A stretch of DNA of 5,806 nucleotides, taken from positions 1-5,806 of the forward strand of contig DLDC01000100.1 of assembly GCA_002480935.1 (NCBI GenBank). Direction: 5' to 3'. Within the stretch, counting starts at the first letter, position 1. Each line of letters opens with the position of its first letter. The position numbers and the translations under genes were made by a program. This document shows positions 1 to 5,806 of this stretch, one piece after another. The notes beneath the pieces were generated by a model. It ran no database searches and had not been told where the DNA came from. It was given only the letters and a program-made list of their open reading frames with translations. Source of the DNA: Prevotella sp. UBA7782. GTDB taxonomy: Bacteria; Bacteroidota; Bacteroidia; Bacteroidales; Bacteroidaceae.

Positions 1-24
1 GGGCTTACTTTTTGAAAGAATAAC

Positions 25-53
25 CCCGAAGTCCGATTTTACAGGGCTTCGGG
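25..53. terminator. Second hairpin, possible terminator of a convergent gene
   Basis: CCCGAAGTCC and GGGCTTCGGG pair over 10 bp with one T-G wobble around a 9-base loop (GATTTTACA). On the plus strand a T-run starts 7 bases after the stem (61-65) and is followed by another; on the minus strand the stem is followed by a looser T-rich stretch. The cluster already has its own terminator at 131-92, so this one may serve a plus-strand gene ending at the left edge, or act in both directions. The rest of 1-152 holds no gene that I can see. Confidence 0.5.
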
Positions 54-91
54 TAGGATGTTTTTGCCTTTTTAAGTTTTAGCGGACAGCA

Positions 92-131
92 ATAATAAAG
101 AAAAAGGGCCGACACATGATGCCGGCCCCTT
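92..131 (-). terminator. Rho-independent terminator of the fructan gene cluster
   Basis: Starting 21 bases after the stop of the last GH32 gene, the minus strand reads AAGGGGCCGGC, a 7-base loop (ATCATGT), then GTCGGCCCTTTTT. The stem is about 11 bp including two G-T wobbles, with a GC-rich core (GGGCCG/CGGCCC). A T-rich run (TTTTTCTTTATTATT) follows directly. This is a textbook intrinsic terminator in the direction of the cluster and indicates that the operon ends here. Confidence 0.9.
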
Positions 132-152
132 GTGAGATGTTGTGCTGAGAGG

Positions 153-1889
153 TTATCTGATGCCATAAATCTTGGCCTTACCGCCTTTCACGGTCAGGCG
201 GGTGTAGGGTTCAGACGGGAAGACGATGTTAGACATGGCCATCTTTCCGTCAGCGTCAAAGGCCTCTATGCTGCTCTTGTCTACAAAAATTTGCAAGGTT
301 TTTATCTTTCCGTACGTGGGCGCTGTTGTTACAGCGGGGAAGTCGGTGCTGAAACTGGTGTCGCCGCTCTTTGTACGGTCCATGGTGAATGTCTCGGCCT
401 TGGCGTTATACGTCATGCTAACCATCTCGCCCTTGCTGTTGGCAAGCGTGATAACGGTGTTGCCTTTGAGCTGAACGTCTATTCGGCACGCGGCTGTCAG
501 GCCTGCCCGGGGCTTCTGTTCGAAGGCCTTGAGCACCTCTGGCGAGGGCTTGACGCTGCAATAGCCTTTGCCCTCATGTTCAAAATAGCCCAGGTCGCGC
601 GCTATGCCGTTGGCTGAGCGATACTGCTTGGTGGGCACCTGCGCTGCATACTGCCAGTTGCTCATCCATGGCATGGCTACGTGGCGGCCACCGGGAGCGT
701 TGCTGAAAGTTACCGTGGCATAGTGGTCTTTGCCCCAGTCCATCCATTTCTTTTCAGCAGGGTCTGAGTCGCAGGTAAACTTATGCCCGTCGAAAGAGCC
801 TGTGAAGTATTGTGCTGCCGAGCCTCCGAAGGGTCCGCCCGGATTGATGTTGCACACCAGTATCCAGTGTCCGCCGCCCATGTCGAGCAGGTCGGGGCAC
901 TCCCACACGCCGTCATGAGAGCCGTAGCCCTCGCCAAAGTCGCTCTCAAAGGTCCAGTCTTTGAGGTTCTTTGATGAGAAAATCTTCATGTGCTGCTTTT
1001 CTGACACGATGAGAATCCAGCTTTTTGTGGGCTCATACCATATAATGTGCGGGTCGCGGAAGTCGGGTATGTCAGACACCAGTATGGGGTTGTCTTCACA
1101 CTTGGTGAAGGTATTACCGTTGTCGGTGCTGTAGGCCATACTCTGCTTTTGTGCTTTTCCTGCAGAGGTGTAATAGGCTATGACGGCATTGGCCCCAAGG
1201 CCGGCAGTGTTGGCAGAGTCTACCACGGCGCATCCGCTGAATATGGTGCCCAGCGCATCAGGCTCTATGGCATCTCCCTGAAACTGCCAGTGCACGAGGT
1301 CTGTGCTGGTAGAGTGTCCCCAGGTCATGTTTTCCCATGTAGAGCCATAGGGGTTGCGCTGGAAAAAGAGGTGCCACACGCCATCCTTATAGAACAGTCC
1401 GTTGGGGTCGTTCATCCATCCCGTGGGTGGGGTGTGGTGAAACACGGGTCTGAACTTCTCGGTGTTTCGCTCATCCACGGTCTTTGCCGTCTTGATGAGC
1501 TTCCATGCTGCAAAGTCGGCAGTGGCCGCCTTGCTGGCCGAGTTGGCAGCGTCGCCCCTGTTCACGGTAATGTCTAGCAGCACCGTCTTGTGGCTTGTGT
1601 CGCCCTGTTTGGGTGCAAACCTCTCTACGTTGAGCGGCACATAATAGTCGGCCTTGTTCACTGCGAGCCTCACGTTGAGCTCCTGCACCACGGCATTGTT
1701 TCGTATCACCTTGATGTGGTCGTTGCTCTGACTCTCTTCTACGGGCAGAAGCAGGTAGCCATCGTTGGTGTTTGCGCGCAGCATGACGTGGTCGTCGGCC
1801 AGGGTGCGCACCTTGATGTTTTGAGCCTTGGCTCCTGCAAATGCCATGATGGCCATTGCCATGACGAGCGATTTTCTTGTTATTTGCAT
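153..1889 (-). CDS. Exported GH32 beta-fructosidase (levanase/inulinase type)
   Basis: This encodes 578 residues from the ATG at 1889. A signal peptide covers residues 1-22 (hydrophobic core, AKA before Q23) and there is no lipobox, which suggests the periplasm. Residues about 24-145 form an N-terminal beta-rich region of the kind found before GH32 in Bacteroides enzymes (DUF4980, from memory). Residues about 147-440 are the five-bladed propeller and about 450-578 the C-terminal beta-sandwich (FVDKSSIEAF). All three catalytic motifs are intact: WMNDPNG at 158-164 with nucleophile Asp161, FRDP at 277-280 with transition-state stabiliser Asp279, and WECPDL at 329-334 with acid/base Glu330. The enzyme should release fructose from levan, inulin or fructo-oligosaccharides. 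Exo-action on imported oligosaccharides is inferred from the soluble, non-lipidated form and similarity in layout to Bacteroides exo-fructosidases. It is the last gene of the cluster, followed by a strong terminator. Linkage preference cannot be read from sequence, so no symbol is given. Confidence 0.93.
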   Translation of the reverse strand: MQITRKSLVMAMAIMAFAGAKAQNIKVRTLADDHVMLRANTNDGYLLLPVEESQSNDHIKVIRNNAVVQELNVRLAVNKADYYVPLNVERFAPKQGDTSHKTVLLDITVNRGDAANSASKAATADFAAWKLIKTAKTVDERNTEKFRPVFHHTPPTGWMNDPNGLFYKDGVWHLFFQRNPYGSTWENMTWGHSTSTDLVHWQFQGDAIEPDALGTIFSGCAVVDSANTAGLGANAVIAYYTSAGKAQKQSMAYSTDNGNTFTKCEDNPILVSDIPDFRDPHIIWYEPTKSWILIVSEKQHMKIFSSKNLKDWTFESDFGEGYGSHDGVWECPDLLDMGGGHWILVCNINPGGPFGGSAAQYFTGSFDGHKFTCDSDPAEKKWMDWGKDHYATVTFSNAPGGRHVAMPWMSNWQYAAQVPTKQYRSANGIARDLGYFEHEGKGYCSVKPSPEVLKAFEQKPRAGLTAACRIDVQLKGNTVITLANSKGEMVSMTYNAKAETFTMDRTKSGDTSFSTDFPAVTTAPTYGKIKTLQIFVDKSSIEAFDADGKMAMSNIVFPSEPYTRLTVKGGKAKIYGIR

Positions 1890-2160
1890 CTTATTATTTT
1901 ATTACCATTTTTTTGCCATTGCTGATGACGTTTCCTTTAGCCTTGCCATACACTCTCTGTCCGGCAAGATTGTAGAGCATATCGGGCTGTTCTGCTTTTC
2001 GGCAGGCCACATTCTGTGGCAGGGCACTTGTGGTGTCCTGCCTGCAGAAGTGTTACCTGAAGCTAAAACCTATAAAGATGTTATTTTATTTCTGCAAGTA
2101 GCCGGAGCATTGCAGCATTGTCTGTGCAAGTCTTTCCATGCACGGCAGAGCGCAGTGGCC
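1890..2160 (-). other. 271-base gap between the two GH32 genes
   Basis: Other gaps in this operon are 31 and 50 bases, so this one is unusually long. Its downstream half holds the orphan tail (2052-1894). Its upstream half (2160-2053) has no recognisable coding content in any minus-strand frame: all three frames meet stops there. The AT-rich part near 2095-2060 contains TAGGTTTT on the minus strand, one base off the Bacteroidetes -7 consensus TAnnTTTG. I found no convincing -33 element, so an internal promoter for the last gene is possible but not shown. Confidence 0.5.
1894..2052 (-). pseudogene. Orphan C-terminal sorting-like tail, likely remnant of a lost exported protein
   Basis: This is a 52-codon open stretch between in-frame stops (upstream TAA at 2055-2053, terminal TAA at 1896-1894, with a second TAA directly after). 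Its last 28 residues begin MLYNLAGQRV and end SNGKKMVIK, the same pattern as the tail of the neighbouring LamG-GH32 protein (YNLLGQR ... NGRKYVAR) and of many exported Prevotella proteins. The 24 residues before it (including TTSALPQN) look like linker. No enzyme domain, signal peptide or good start precedes it; the only ATG (1980) lies at the tail itself. It has the same codon phase as the LamG-GH32 gene, separated by that gene's stop and two further in-frame stops. Its stop is 4 bases before the next GH32 start, as expected for the end of a former operon gene. The best reading is the 3' stub of a deleted gene or a duplicated tail; a translated 28-residue peptide is less likely. Confidence 0.6.
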
Positions 2161-2172
2161 TTATCTGGCCAC
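2155..2172 (-). other. Short perfect inverted repeat over the stop codon of the LamG-GH32 gene
   Basis: On the minus strand GTGGCC, a 6-base loop AGATAA and GGCCAC form a perfect 6-bp stem that places the TAA stop in the loop. No T-run follows, so it is not an intrinsic terminator. It could slow mRNA decay or ribosome release, or it could be chance. I see no further support for a role. Confidence 0.3.
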
Positions 2173-4530
2173 GTATTTCCTGCCATTACAGATGTAAACG
2201 CCGTGTCTGGGCACGTCCTGCAGCCTTTGTCCCAAGAGATTGTATATGGCTCCTGTGCTTTTTAGGTTGTTGGTCTCCGTCATGGTCTCTATGCCCGTGG
2301 TCTGCTGATTGGGGTTGAGGTTCCATGCCTTGAGCGACGTGAAGGTTGTTGAGGCTGTTGAGAAGGCCTCTACGCCAACGGCATTGGCGCCGGTGGGATA
2401 GACGCGTGTGGAGAAGGCATAACGGTCGTTTACAAAGACATCGAGTATGGAGCCGTCTAAGAAGACGTGCAGCTTGACGGTCGATTGTCCGGGGCGCATG
2501 CGCTCGTTGTAGAAGTTGCCGGTATAGATGCCGTTGAAGACGCCTGCATCGTTGCTGATGCGGTTCAGGCTGCTCAAGTCTACCGTCACGCTGTTGGCCG
2601 AATAGTATACAGAGGCATAGCTTGCTCCGTCTTTCAGAAGCCTGAAGCCTGTCTGTGCCATGGCGTTGGCTGTTGTGAGGGGAAACTCGGCATAGAGCTC
2701 AAGCTGCCTGCCGCTCACGCTGCCCAGTGCCGTTGCCGTGCTGTTTAGCTGAACATCAGAGCCTGCAAAGGCGTTGTTGGCATCGCGCATGGCCTCAAGC
2801 CCGCTGTAGGGTTTCTGTATGAGTGTCGAGCCGTCGGCGCTGAGCGATATCTCGCGCGGCAGCGAATAGTTGTGCGCCCATCCCCACTGATAGTTATACT
2901 CACTGGCCACCTTGTCGGGCACGATGCCCAAGAGCAAGGTCTTGCCGTCATGCTGGTAGATGGTGGGTGAGAGCAGGCCGTAGCCCTCCTTAGACGTTCC
3001 GCTCATCTCGAGGCTTTGCGGTTCGGTCTGGTCGGGTGTGAACTTGCCGTCAGAGCCTATTGTTCCTATCCAGTAGATGCACTTCACCCCGGAGCTCATG
3101 CCAAGCGGTGTGACGGTGAAGAGCCACTTGCCGTTGCCCATGGGCGTCACGTTGGGCATCTCCCACATGGTGCCGCAGGTGGTGGCATTGGTGCCCTGGA
3201 AGAACACATCGCCGTTGTTTGTCCATGTGCCGTTGGCATATTTGTGCAGTGTGGCACAGCCTATGTTGTTCTTTGAGCATCCCACGATGATGTATTTATC
3301 GCCGTTGCTCTCGAAGAAGTAGCAGTCGCGGAAGTCGCTGCTGAAGCCTGACGGCACCCCGTTGATGATGGGGTTGGCCGTGTTCTTGGTCCATGTAGAC
3401 AGATTGTCGTCGGCCGGCGATGCCATGGAAATCATGGCCCGGGCAAAGTCTACGCCTGTATATATTATGGTGGGCTTGCCGTTGTTGAAGGCGGCATTCT
3501 CGAAGAGGCATCCGCTCCAGCAGCCTTTCTTGTCATACCACTCTGATGGCATGAGTGCCAGAGGCTCCTCGCGCCAGTCGTAGAGATTGGCCGAAGACAT
3601 GTGTCCCCACTTCTGGTTGATGATGCCGGCGAGCCCCGGGTTGCACTGGTAGAACAGATGCCAACGGCCATTGTAGTAGGTCAGTCCGTGCGTCTCGTTG
3701 CTCCATTTGCCGTCGGGTGCGCCATGATAGTGCGGGCGATAGATGTTGCCGGCATATCGTGTTGCGGCATCGTACGACAGTTGGGGCGTGTTTTCCGGCG
3801 TGTTGTCGCTGATAACAGCGTTCTGCACGCCGTTGTATATCTGTATATCGTCTATCAGTCCGTCGAAAGCATTGAGCAGATAGGGTCCCGACTTGACGTC
3901 GTCGGCCGCCTTTCCTATGAGGAACTTGCTGTTTCCCACCTCGAAAGTAGAAGGCACCACAGCCGTAGCCATGAGCGTGCCGTTGTTGTAGAGCGATATC
4001 AGCCTGTCGGCGCGCGACGTGGCCGAGCCGTGTATGACGCCCACCAGGTGGCTCCACTGATAGCAAGGCAGGGTGGCGTTGCTTACAGCCTTTTTCTTTC
4101 CGTCGGGTGTCCAGCACTCAAAGGTGTAGTGTCCGCGGTTGGAGAGGAAGAAGGCAAAGCCTGTCTTGGCGTTGTCGTCGAGGTTTCCGCACAGCGTTGT
4201 CCAGTCTTCGCGGTCCACGTCTACATTCATCAGCGGCCACATCACGGGTGCTACCCAGAGCGAGAAGGTGATGTCCTGATTGGACAGAGCCGATGTCTGT
4301 ATGGCGGCATCGCTCACGGTGGTGCTGTAGCCGTCGAAGCGCAGGCATGTGCCGCGTGCTCCGTCAACCGAATAGGCGGGCAGCGCTCCGCTTACGTCAA
4401 ACGTTCTGCCTGACGCTGTCTCGGTAATGGTGTTGCCAGACGGGCTCATGGGGAAGTTTACAATAGGTGCCTGTGCGGCAGAATACGCCGCACAGAGCAC
4501 GCAACAGAATGCAACAACTAATCTTTTCAT
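2161..4530 (-). CDS. Exported LamG-GH32 fructan-active protein with altered catalytic motifs
   Basis: This encodes 789 residues from the ATG at 4530. A GTG at 4551 opens the same frame, but the ATG gives a clean MKR signal peptide, likely cut after SAA19; no lipobox is seen. The start lies 31 bases after the DUF4960 stop. Residues about 21-240 form a LamG/concanavalin-like jellyroll (FDGYSTTV near 65, FSLWV near 89, FDGLIDDIQIYNG at 222-234), probably for glycan binding. Residues about 264-570 are a GH32 propeller (YRPHYH, GRWHLFYQCNP, QKWGHMSS, GCWSG). Residues about 610-740 are the GH32 C-terminal sandwich (DGSILDVFVNDR). The tail from about 746 (YNLLGQR at 763, then NGRKYVAR at the end) resembles type IX secretion sorting tails. 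GH32 enzymes cleave beta-fructosides. Here, however, the nucleophile motif WMNDPNG reads WSNETHG (Glu279), RDP reads RDC (Asp402 kept) and ECPD reads EMPN (Glu457 kept). It may be an unusual fructanase, a transferase or a binding protein; fold assignment is firm, activity is not. Confidence 0.85.
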   Translation of the reverse strand: MKRLVVAFCCVLCAAYSAAQAPIVNFPMSPSGNTITETASGRTFDVSGALPAYSVDGARGTCLRFDGYSTTVSDAAIQTSALSNQDITFSLWVAPVMWPLMNVDVDREDWTTLCGNLDDNAKTGFAFFLSNRGHYTFECWTPDGKKKAVSNATLPCYQWSHLVGVIHGSATSRADRLISLYNNGTLMATAVVPSTFEVGNSKFLIGKAADDVKSGPYLLNAFDGLIDDIQIYNGVQNAVISDNTPENTPQLSYDAATRYAGNIYRPHYHGAPDGKWSNETHGLTYYNGRWHLFYQCNPGLAGIINQKWGHMSSANLYDWREEPLALMPSEWYDKKGCWSGCLFENAAFNNGKPTIIYTGVDFARAMISMASPADDNLSTWTKNTANPIINGVPSGFSSDFRDCYFFESNGDKYIIVGCSKNNIGCATLHKYANGTWTNNGDVFFQGTNATTCGTMWEMPNVTPMGNGKWLFTVTPLGMSSGVKCIYWIGTIGSDGKFTPDQTEPQSLEMSGTSKEGYGLLSPTIYQHDGKTLLLGIVPDKVASEYNYQWGWAHNYSLPREISLSADGSTLIQKPYSGLEAMRDANNAFAGSDVQLNSTATALGSVSGRQLELYAEFPLTTANAMAQTGFRLLKDGASYASVYYSANSVTVDLSSLNRISNDAGVFNGIYTGNFYNERMRPGQSTVKLHVFLDGSILDVFVNDRYAFSTRVYPTGANAVGVEAFSTASTTFTSLKAWNLNPNQQTTGIETMTETNNLKSTGAIYNLLGQRLQDVPRHGVYICNGRKYVAR

Positions 4531-4561
4531 GTTGAAATGATTATGTATCACCTTATATTTA

Positions 4562-5716
4562 TTACTTCATCAGATAAGAGATGGCATTGGCCGTCAGCTT
4601 ATTTATATTGCTCTGATAGGGGTTTTGGGGCTGGTTGAACTCATAAGCCGAAGGCCCTATGGCTACGATGCGTCCTGTGTAGGTGTCGGTTGGGTTGAAG
4701 TCTACAATGGCAGCGCAGCAATAGTCCACCACGTGCTGCCATGTGCCAAGCACGGTAGAGTTGGTGATGTCCTCAAAGTTTTTCACCACATTGGGTGTTC
4801 CGGCCAGTCCGTAGGCATTGAGGTCCCACATGCAGTTGTGGTCTTCTTTCAGTCCGGGTCCCACCAGCGGGAAGATGTTATGCCCGTAGTTGAAGGGTGC
4901 CGCGTCGAGTCCTGCATAGAGGTCAGACTTGGTGTGGTCGTATATCTGTCCTTCCTGGTTGCCTATGACAGCCTGTATGCCCCACACGTCGGGGTTGTCG
5001 CCGCCTGCTCCGTTGCCGTATATGCCGGGTGCGAATCCCTTTGTCCGGCCTATGGCCTCTACGAGTTGTGTGGCATGGTTGGTGAGCAAGAGCCTTCCGT
5101 CGCCCTGCACATAGTTTCTGATGTCGCCCACTATGTCTGTCACGTCCTTGGGCAGATGCTCCCATCCTTTCTCCATTCCCACTCTGTCTATGACAATCAT
5201 GAGGCATGGAAACTCGTCTACGTCCAGGCTGGCCATGTCGGCAGGCTTTACGAATGCGCCTGTGCCCTTAGCCACATAGTTGTCGTTGAACCACTTGGCC
5301 GCGGCCAGTTCGTCATCGTCTGGCAGCTTTGTATAGTCGTCTGCCAAGAGCAGGAAGGCTGTTTTTTGCACCAGATTATATTCTATATGCACCATGGCCG
5401 ATGTTCCTTCAGACACCAGGCCGTTGCTGTATTTGGCCTTTACGGTGTAGAGGTTGTCGGTATTGATGTCGGCCCGCTTTACGGTGTAAGAAGTAACAGG
5501 GTTGTCGATGTCGGCAATCTTGGCATTGTCTTTATACAGCAGAACCCCAGAAGCATCGGCAGGCAGTGTCCACGAGAGGGTGAGTTGCCGGCCGTTGTTG
5601 GTCCATGTAAGGTCGGCAGGGGCCTGAGAGGTTACAGCATCGGGGAAGTCTACATCCGAGCAGGAGCTGAACACCAGCAGCATCAATGATGCGAGAGCAA
5701 ATATTATTTTCTTCAT
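4562..5716 (-). CDS. DUF4960-type surface glycan-binding lipoprotein (fructan PUL SGBP)
   Basis: This encodes 384 residues from the ATG at 5716. The frame extends upstream to a TTG at 5755, but the ATG start puts MKK directly before a hydrophobic stretch and gives a proper lipoprotein signal: residues 3-18 are hydrophobic and end in FSS before Cys19, the likely lipidated residue. The acidic SDVDFPD after Cys19 resembles the export signals that direct Bacteroidetes lipoproteins to the cell surface. Residues about 32-113 look like an Fn3/Ig-like beta-sandwich (APADLTW, LTLSW, YTVKAKYSNG). Residues about 114-384 match my recollection of the DUF4960 family, with FPCLMIVIDR and YVQGDGRLLLTNHA as the clearest blocks. 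The B. thetaiotaomicron counterpart (BT1761) is a levan-binding surface protein of the SusCD complex, and this gene holds the same place in the order. I infer fructan binding at the cell surface; no catalytic residues are evident. The specific fructan (levan or inulin) cannot be read from sequence. Confidence 0.83.
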   Translation of the reverse strand: MKKIIFALASLMLLVFSSCSDVDFPDAVTSQAPADLTWTNNGRQLTLSWTLPADASGVLLYKDNAKIADIDNPVTSYTVKRADINTDNLYTVKAKYSNGLVSEGTSAMVHIEYNLVQKTAFLLLADDYTKLPDDDELAAAKWFNDNYVAKGTGAFVKPADMASLDVDEFPCLMIVIDRVGMEKGWEHLPKDVTDIVGDIRNYVQGDGRLLLTNHATQLVEAIGRTKGFAPGIYGNGAGGDNPDVWGIQAVIGNQEGQIYDHTKSDLYAGLDAAPFNYGHNIFPLVGPGLKEDHNCMWDLNAYGLAGTPNVVKNFEDITNSTVLGTWQHVVDYCCAAIVDFNPTDTYTGRIVAIGPSAYEFNQPQNPYQSNINKLTANAISYLMK

Positions 5717-5766
5717 AATCGTGCTTTTGTTTTCAAGATTTATGTTTCCGTTCAAGACATCTCATC

Positions 5767-5806
5767 TTAATATTGGGTGTAGAGCCCGTAAGAGTTAGAC
5801 ACCTCG
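5767..5806 (-). CDS. 3' end of a SusD-like outer-membrane nutrient-binding lipoprotein (partial)
   Basis: Only the last 12 codons and a TAA stop are in the window; the frame enters at the right edge. The visible residues are EVSNSYGLYTQY followed by stop. Many SusD/RagB family proteins end in a short aromatic tail of this kind (..YGLYxQ..Y). The stop lies 50 bases before the ATG of the DUF4960 lipoprotein, which is normal operon spacing. In the known B. thetaiotaomicron levan locus the SusD gene directly precedes the surface glycan-binding protein gene, so position supports the call. SusD proteins cap the SusC TonB-dependent transporter and help bind oligosaccharide at the cell surface. The call rests on 12 residues and on context, so another exported protein cannot be excluded. 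Confidence 0.6.
   Translation of the reverse strand, partial: EVSNSYGLYTQY

Noticed and set aside
132..617. Plus-strand frames opposite the last GH32 gene, including 1047-1577 and 1590-1925
   Set aside because: They are antisense to a gene with intact catalytic motifs. The translations are rich in Val, Gly and His without any motif.
1828..2265. Plus-strand 145-codon frame spanning the gap between the two GH32 genes
   Set aside because: It runs through the 5' end of one gene, the gap and the 3' end of the other. The gap's minus strand shows the recognisable tail, while this frame matches nothing known.
3601..4413. Plus-strand open frame of 270 codons, and a minus-strand 194-codon frame at 3533-4117
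   Set aside because: Both overlap the LamG-GH32 gene in other frames, are low-complexity or rich in Arg and His, and show no domain or start signal.
4531..4551. GTG at 4551 as start of the LamG-GH32 gene
   Set aside because: The seven extra residues precede a good MKR signal peptide, and the ATG at 4530 fits both the signal peptide and the operon spacing better.
4625..5689. Long plus-strand open frame of 354 codons
   Set aside because: It lies entirely opposite the DUF4960 lipoprotein gene, whose domains and signal peptide are convincing. The translation shows no recognisable domain, so it is a shadow of the real gene's codon bias.
5717..5755. TTG at 5755 as start of the DUF4960 lipoprotein
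   Set aside because: It would add 13 polar residues before a classic lipoprotein signal beginning MKK at the ATG at 5716.
1..5806. CRISPR arrays, tRNA or rRNA genes, insertion sequences, attachment sites
   Set aside because: No spaced direct repeats, cloverleaf sequences, transposase motifs or long terminal inverted repeats were seen on either strand.

Overview
The window looks like part of a fructan (levan/inulin-type) polysaccharide utilization locus from a Bacteroidales bacterium, most likely of the Prevotella/Segatella group. Three things support this. The gene order is a SusD-like C-terminus, then a DUF4960-type surface lipoprotein, then two GH32 fructan hydrolases. The translation starts lack clear Shine-Dalgarno sequences. 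The C-terminal tails (YNLxGQR ... NGKK/NGRK ... end) are common on exported Prevotella proteins. The genus is inferred from these traits and no search was run.

All convincing genes lie on the minus strand and read from high to low coordinates. (1) 5806-5767 holds the last 12 codons of a SusD-like outer-membrane lipoprotein, whose body lies outside the window. (2) 5716-4562 encodes a lipoprotein with an Fn3-like domain followed by a DUF4960 region, comparable to the levan-binding surface protein of the Bacteroides thetaiotaomicron levan locus. (3) 4530-2161 encodes a 789-residue exported protein with an N-terminal LamG/concanavalin-like domain, a GH32 five-bladed propeller, a GH32 C-terminal beta-sandwich and a C-terminal sorting-like tail. 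Its GH32 active-site motifs are strongly altered, including Glu in place of the nucleophile Asp. (4) 2160-1890 is a 271-base gap. It contains an orphan C-terminal tail with no protein attached (2052-1894), ending 4 bases before the next start codon. (5) 1889-153 encodes a canonical exported GH32 enzyme with all three catalytic residues. (6) A strong rho-independent terminator at 131-92 closes the cluster, and a second hairpin lies at 25-53.

Together the genes fit this model: a SusC/SusD pair (mostly outside the window) and the DUF4960 lipoprotein capture fructan at the cell surface, the LamG-GH32 protein binds or cuts polymer, and the second GH32 releases fructose from imported oligosaccharides. 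The two points most worth checking are the rewritten active site of the LamG-GH32 protein and the stranded C-terminal tail between the two GH32 genes.
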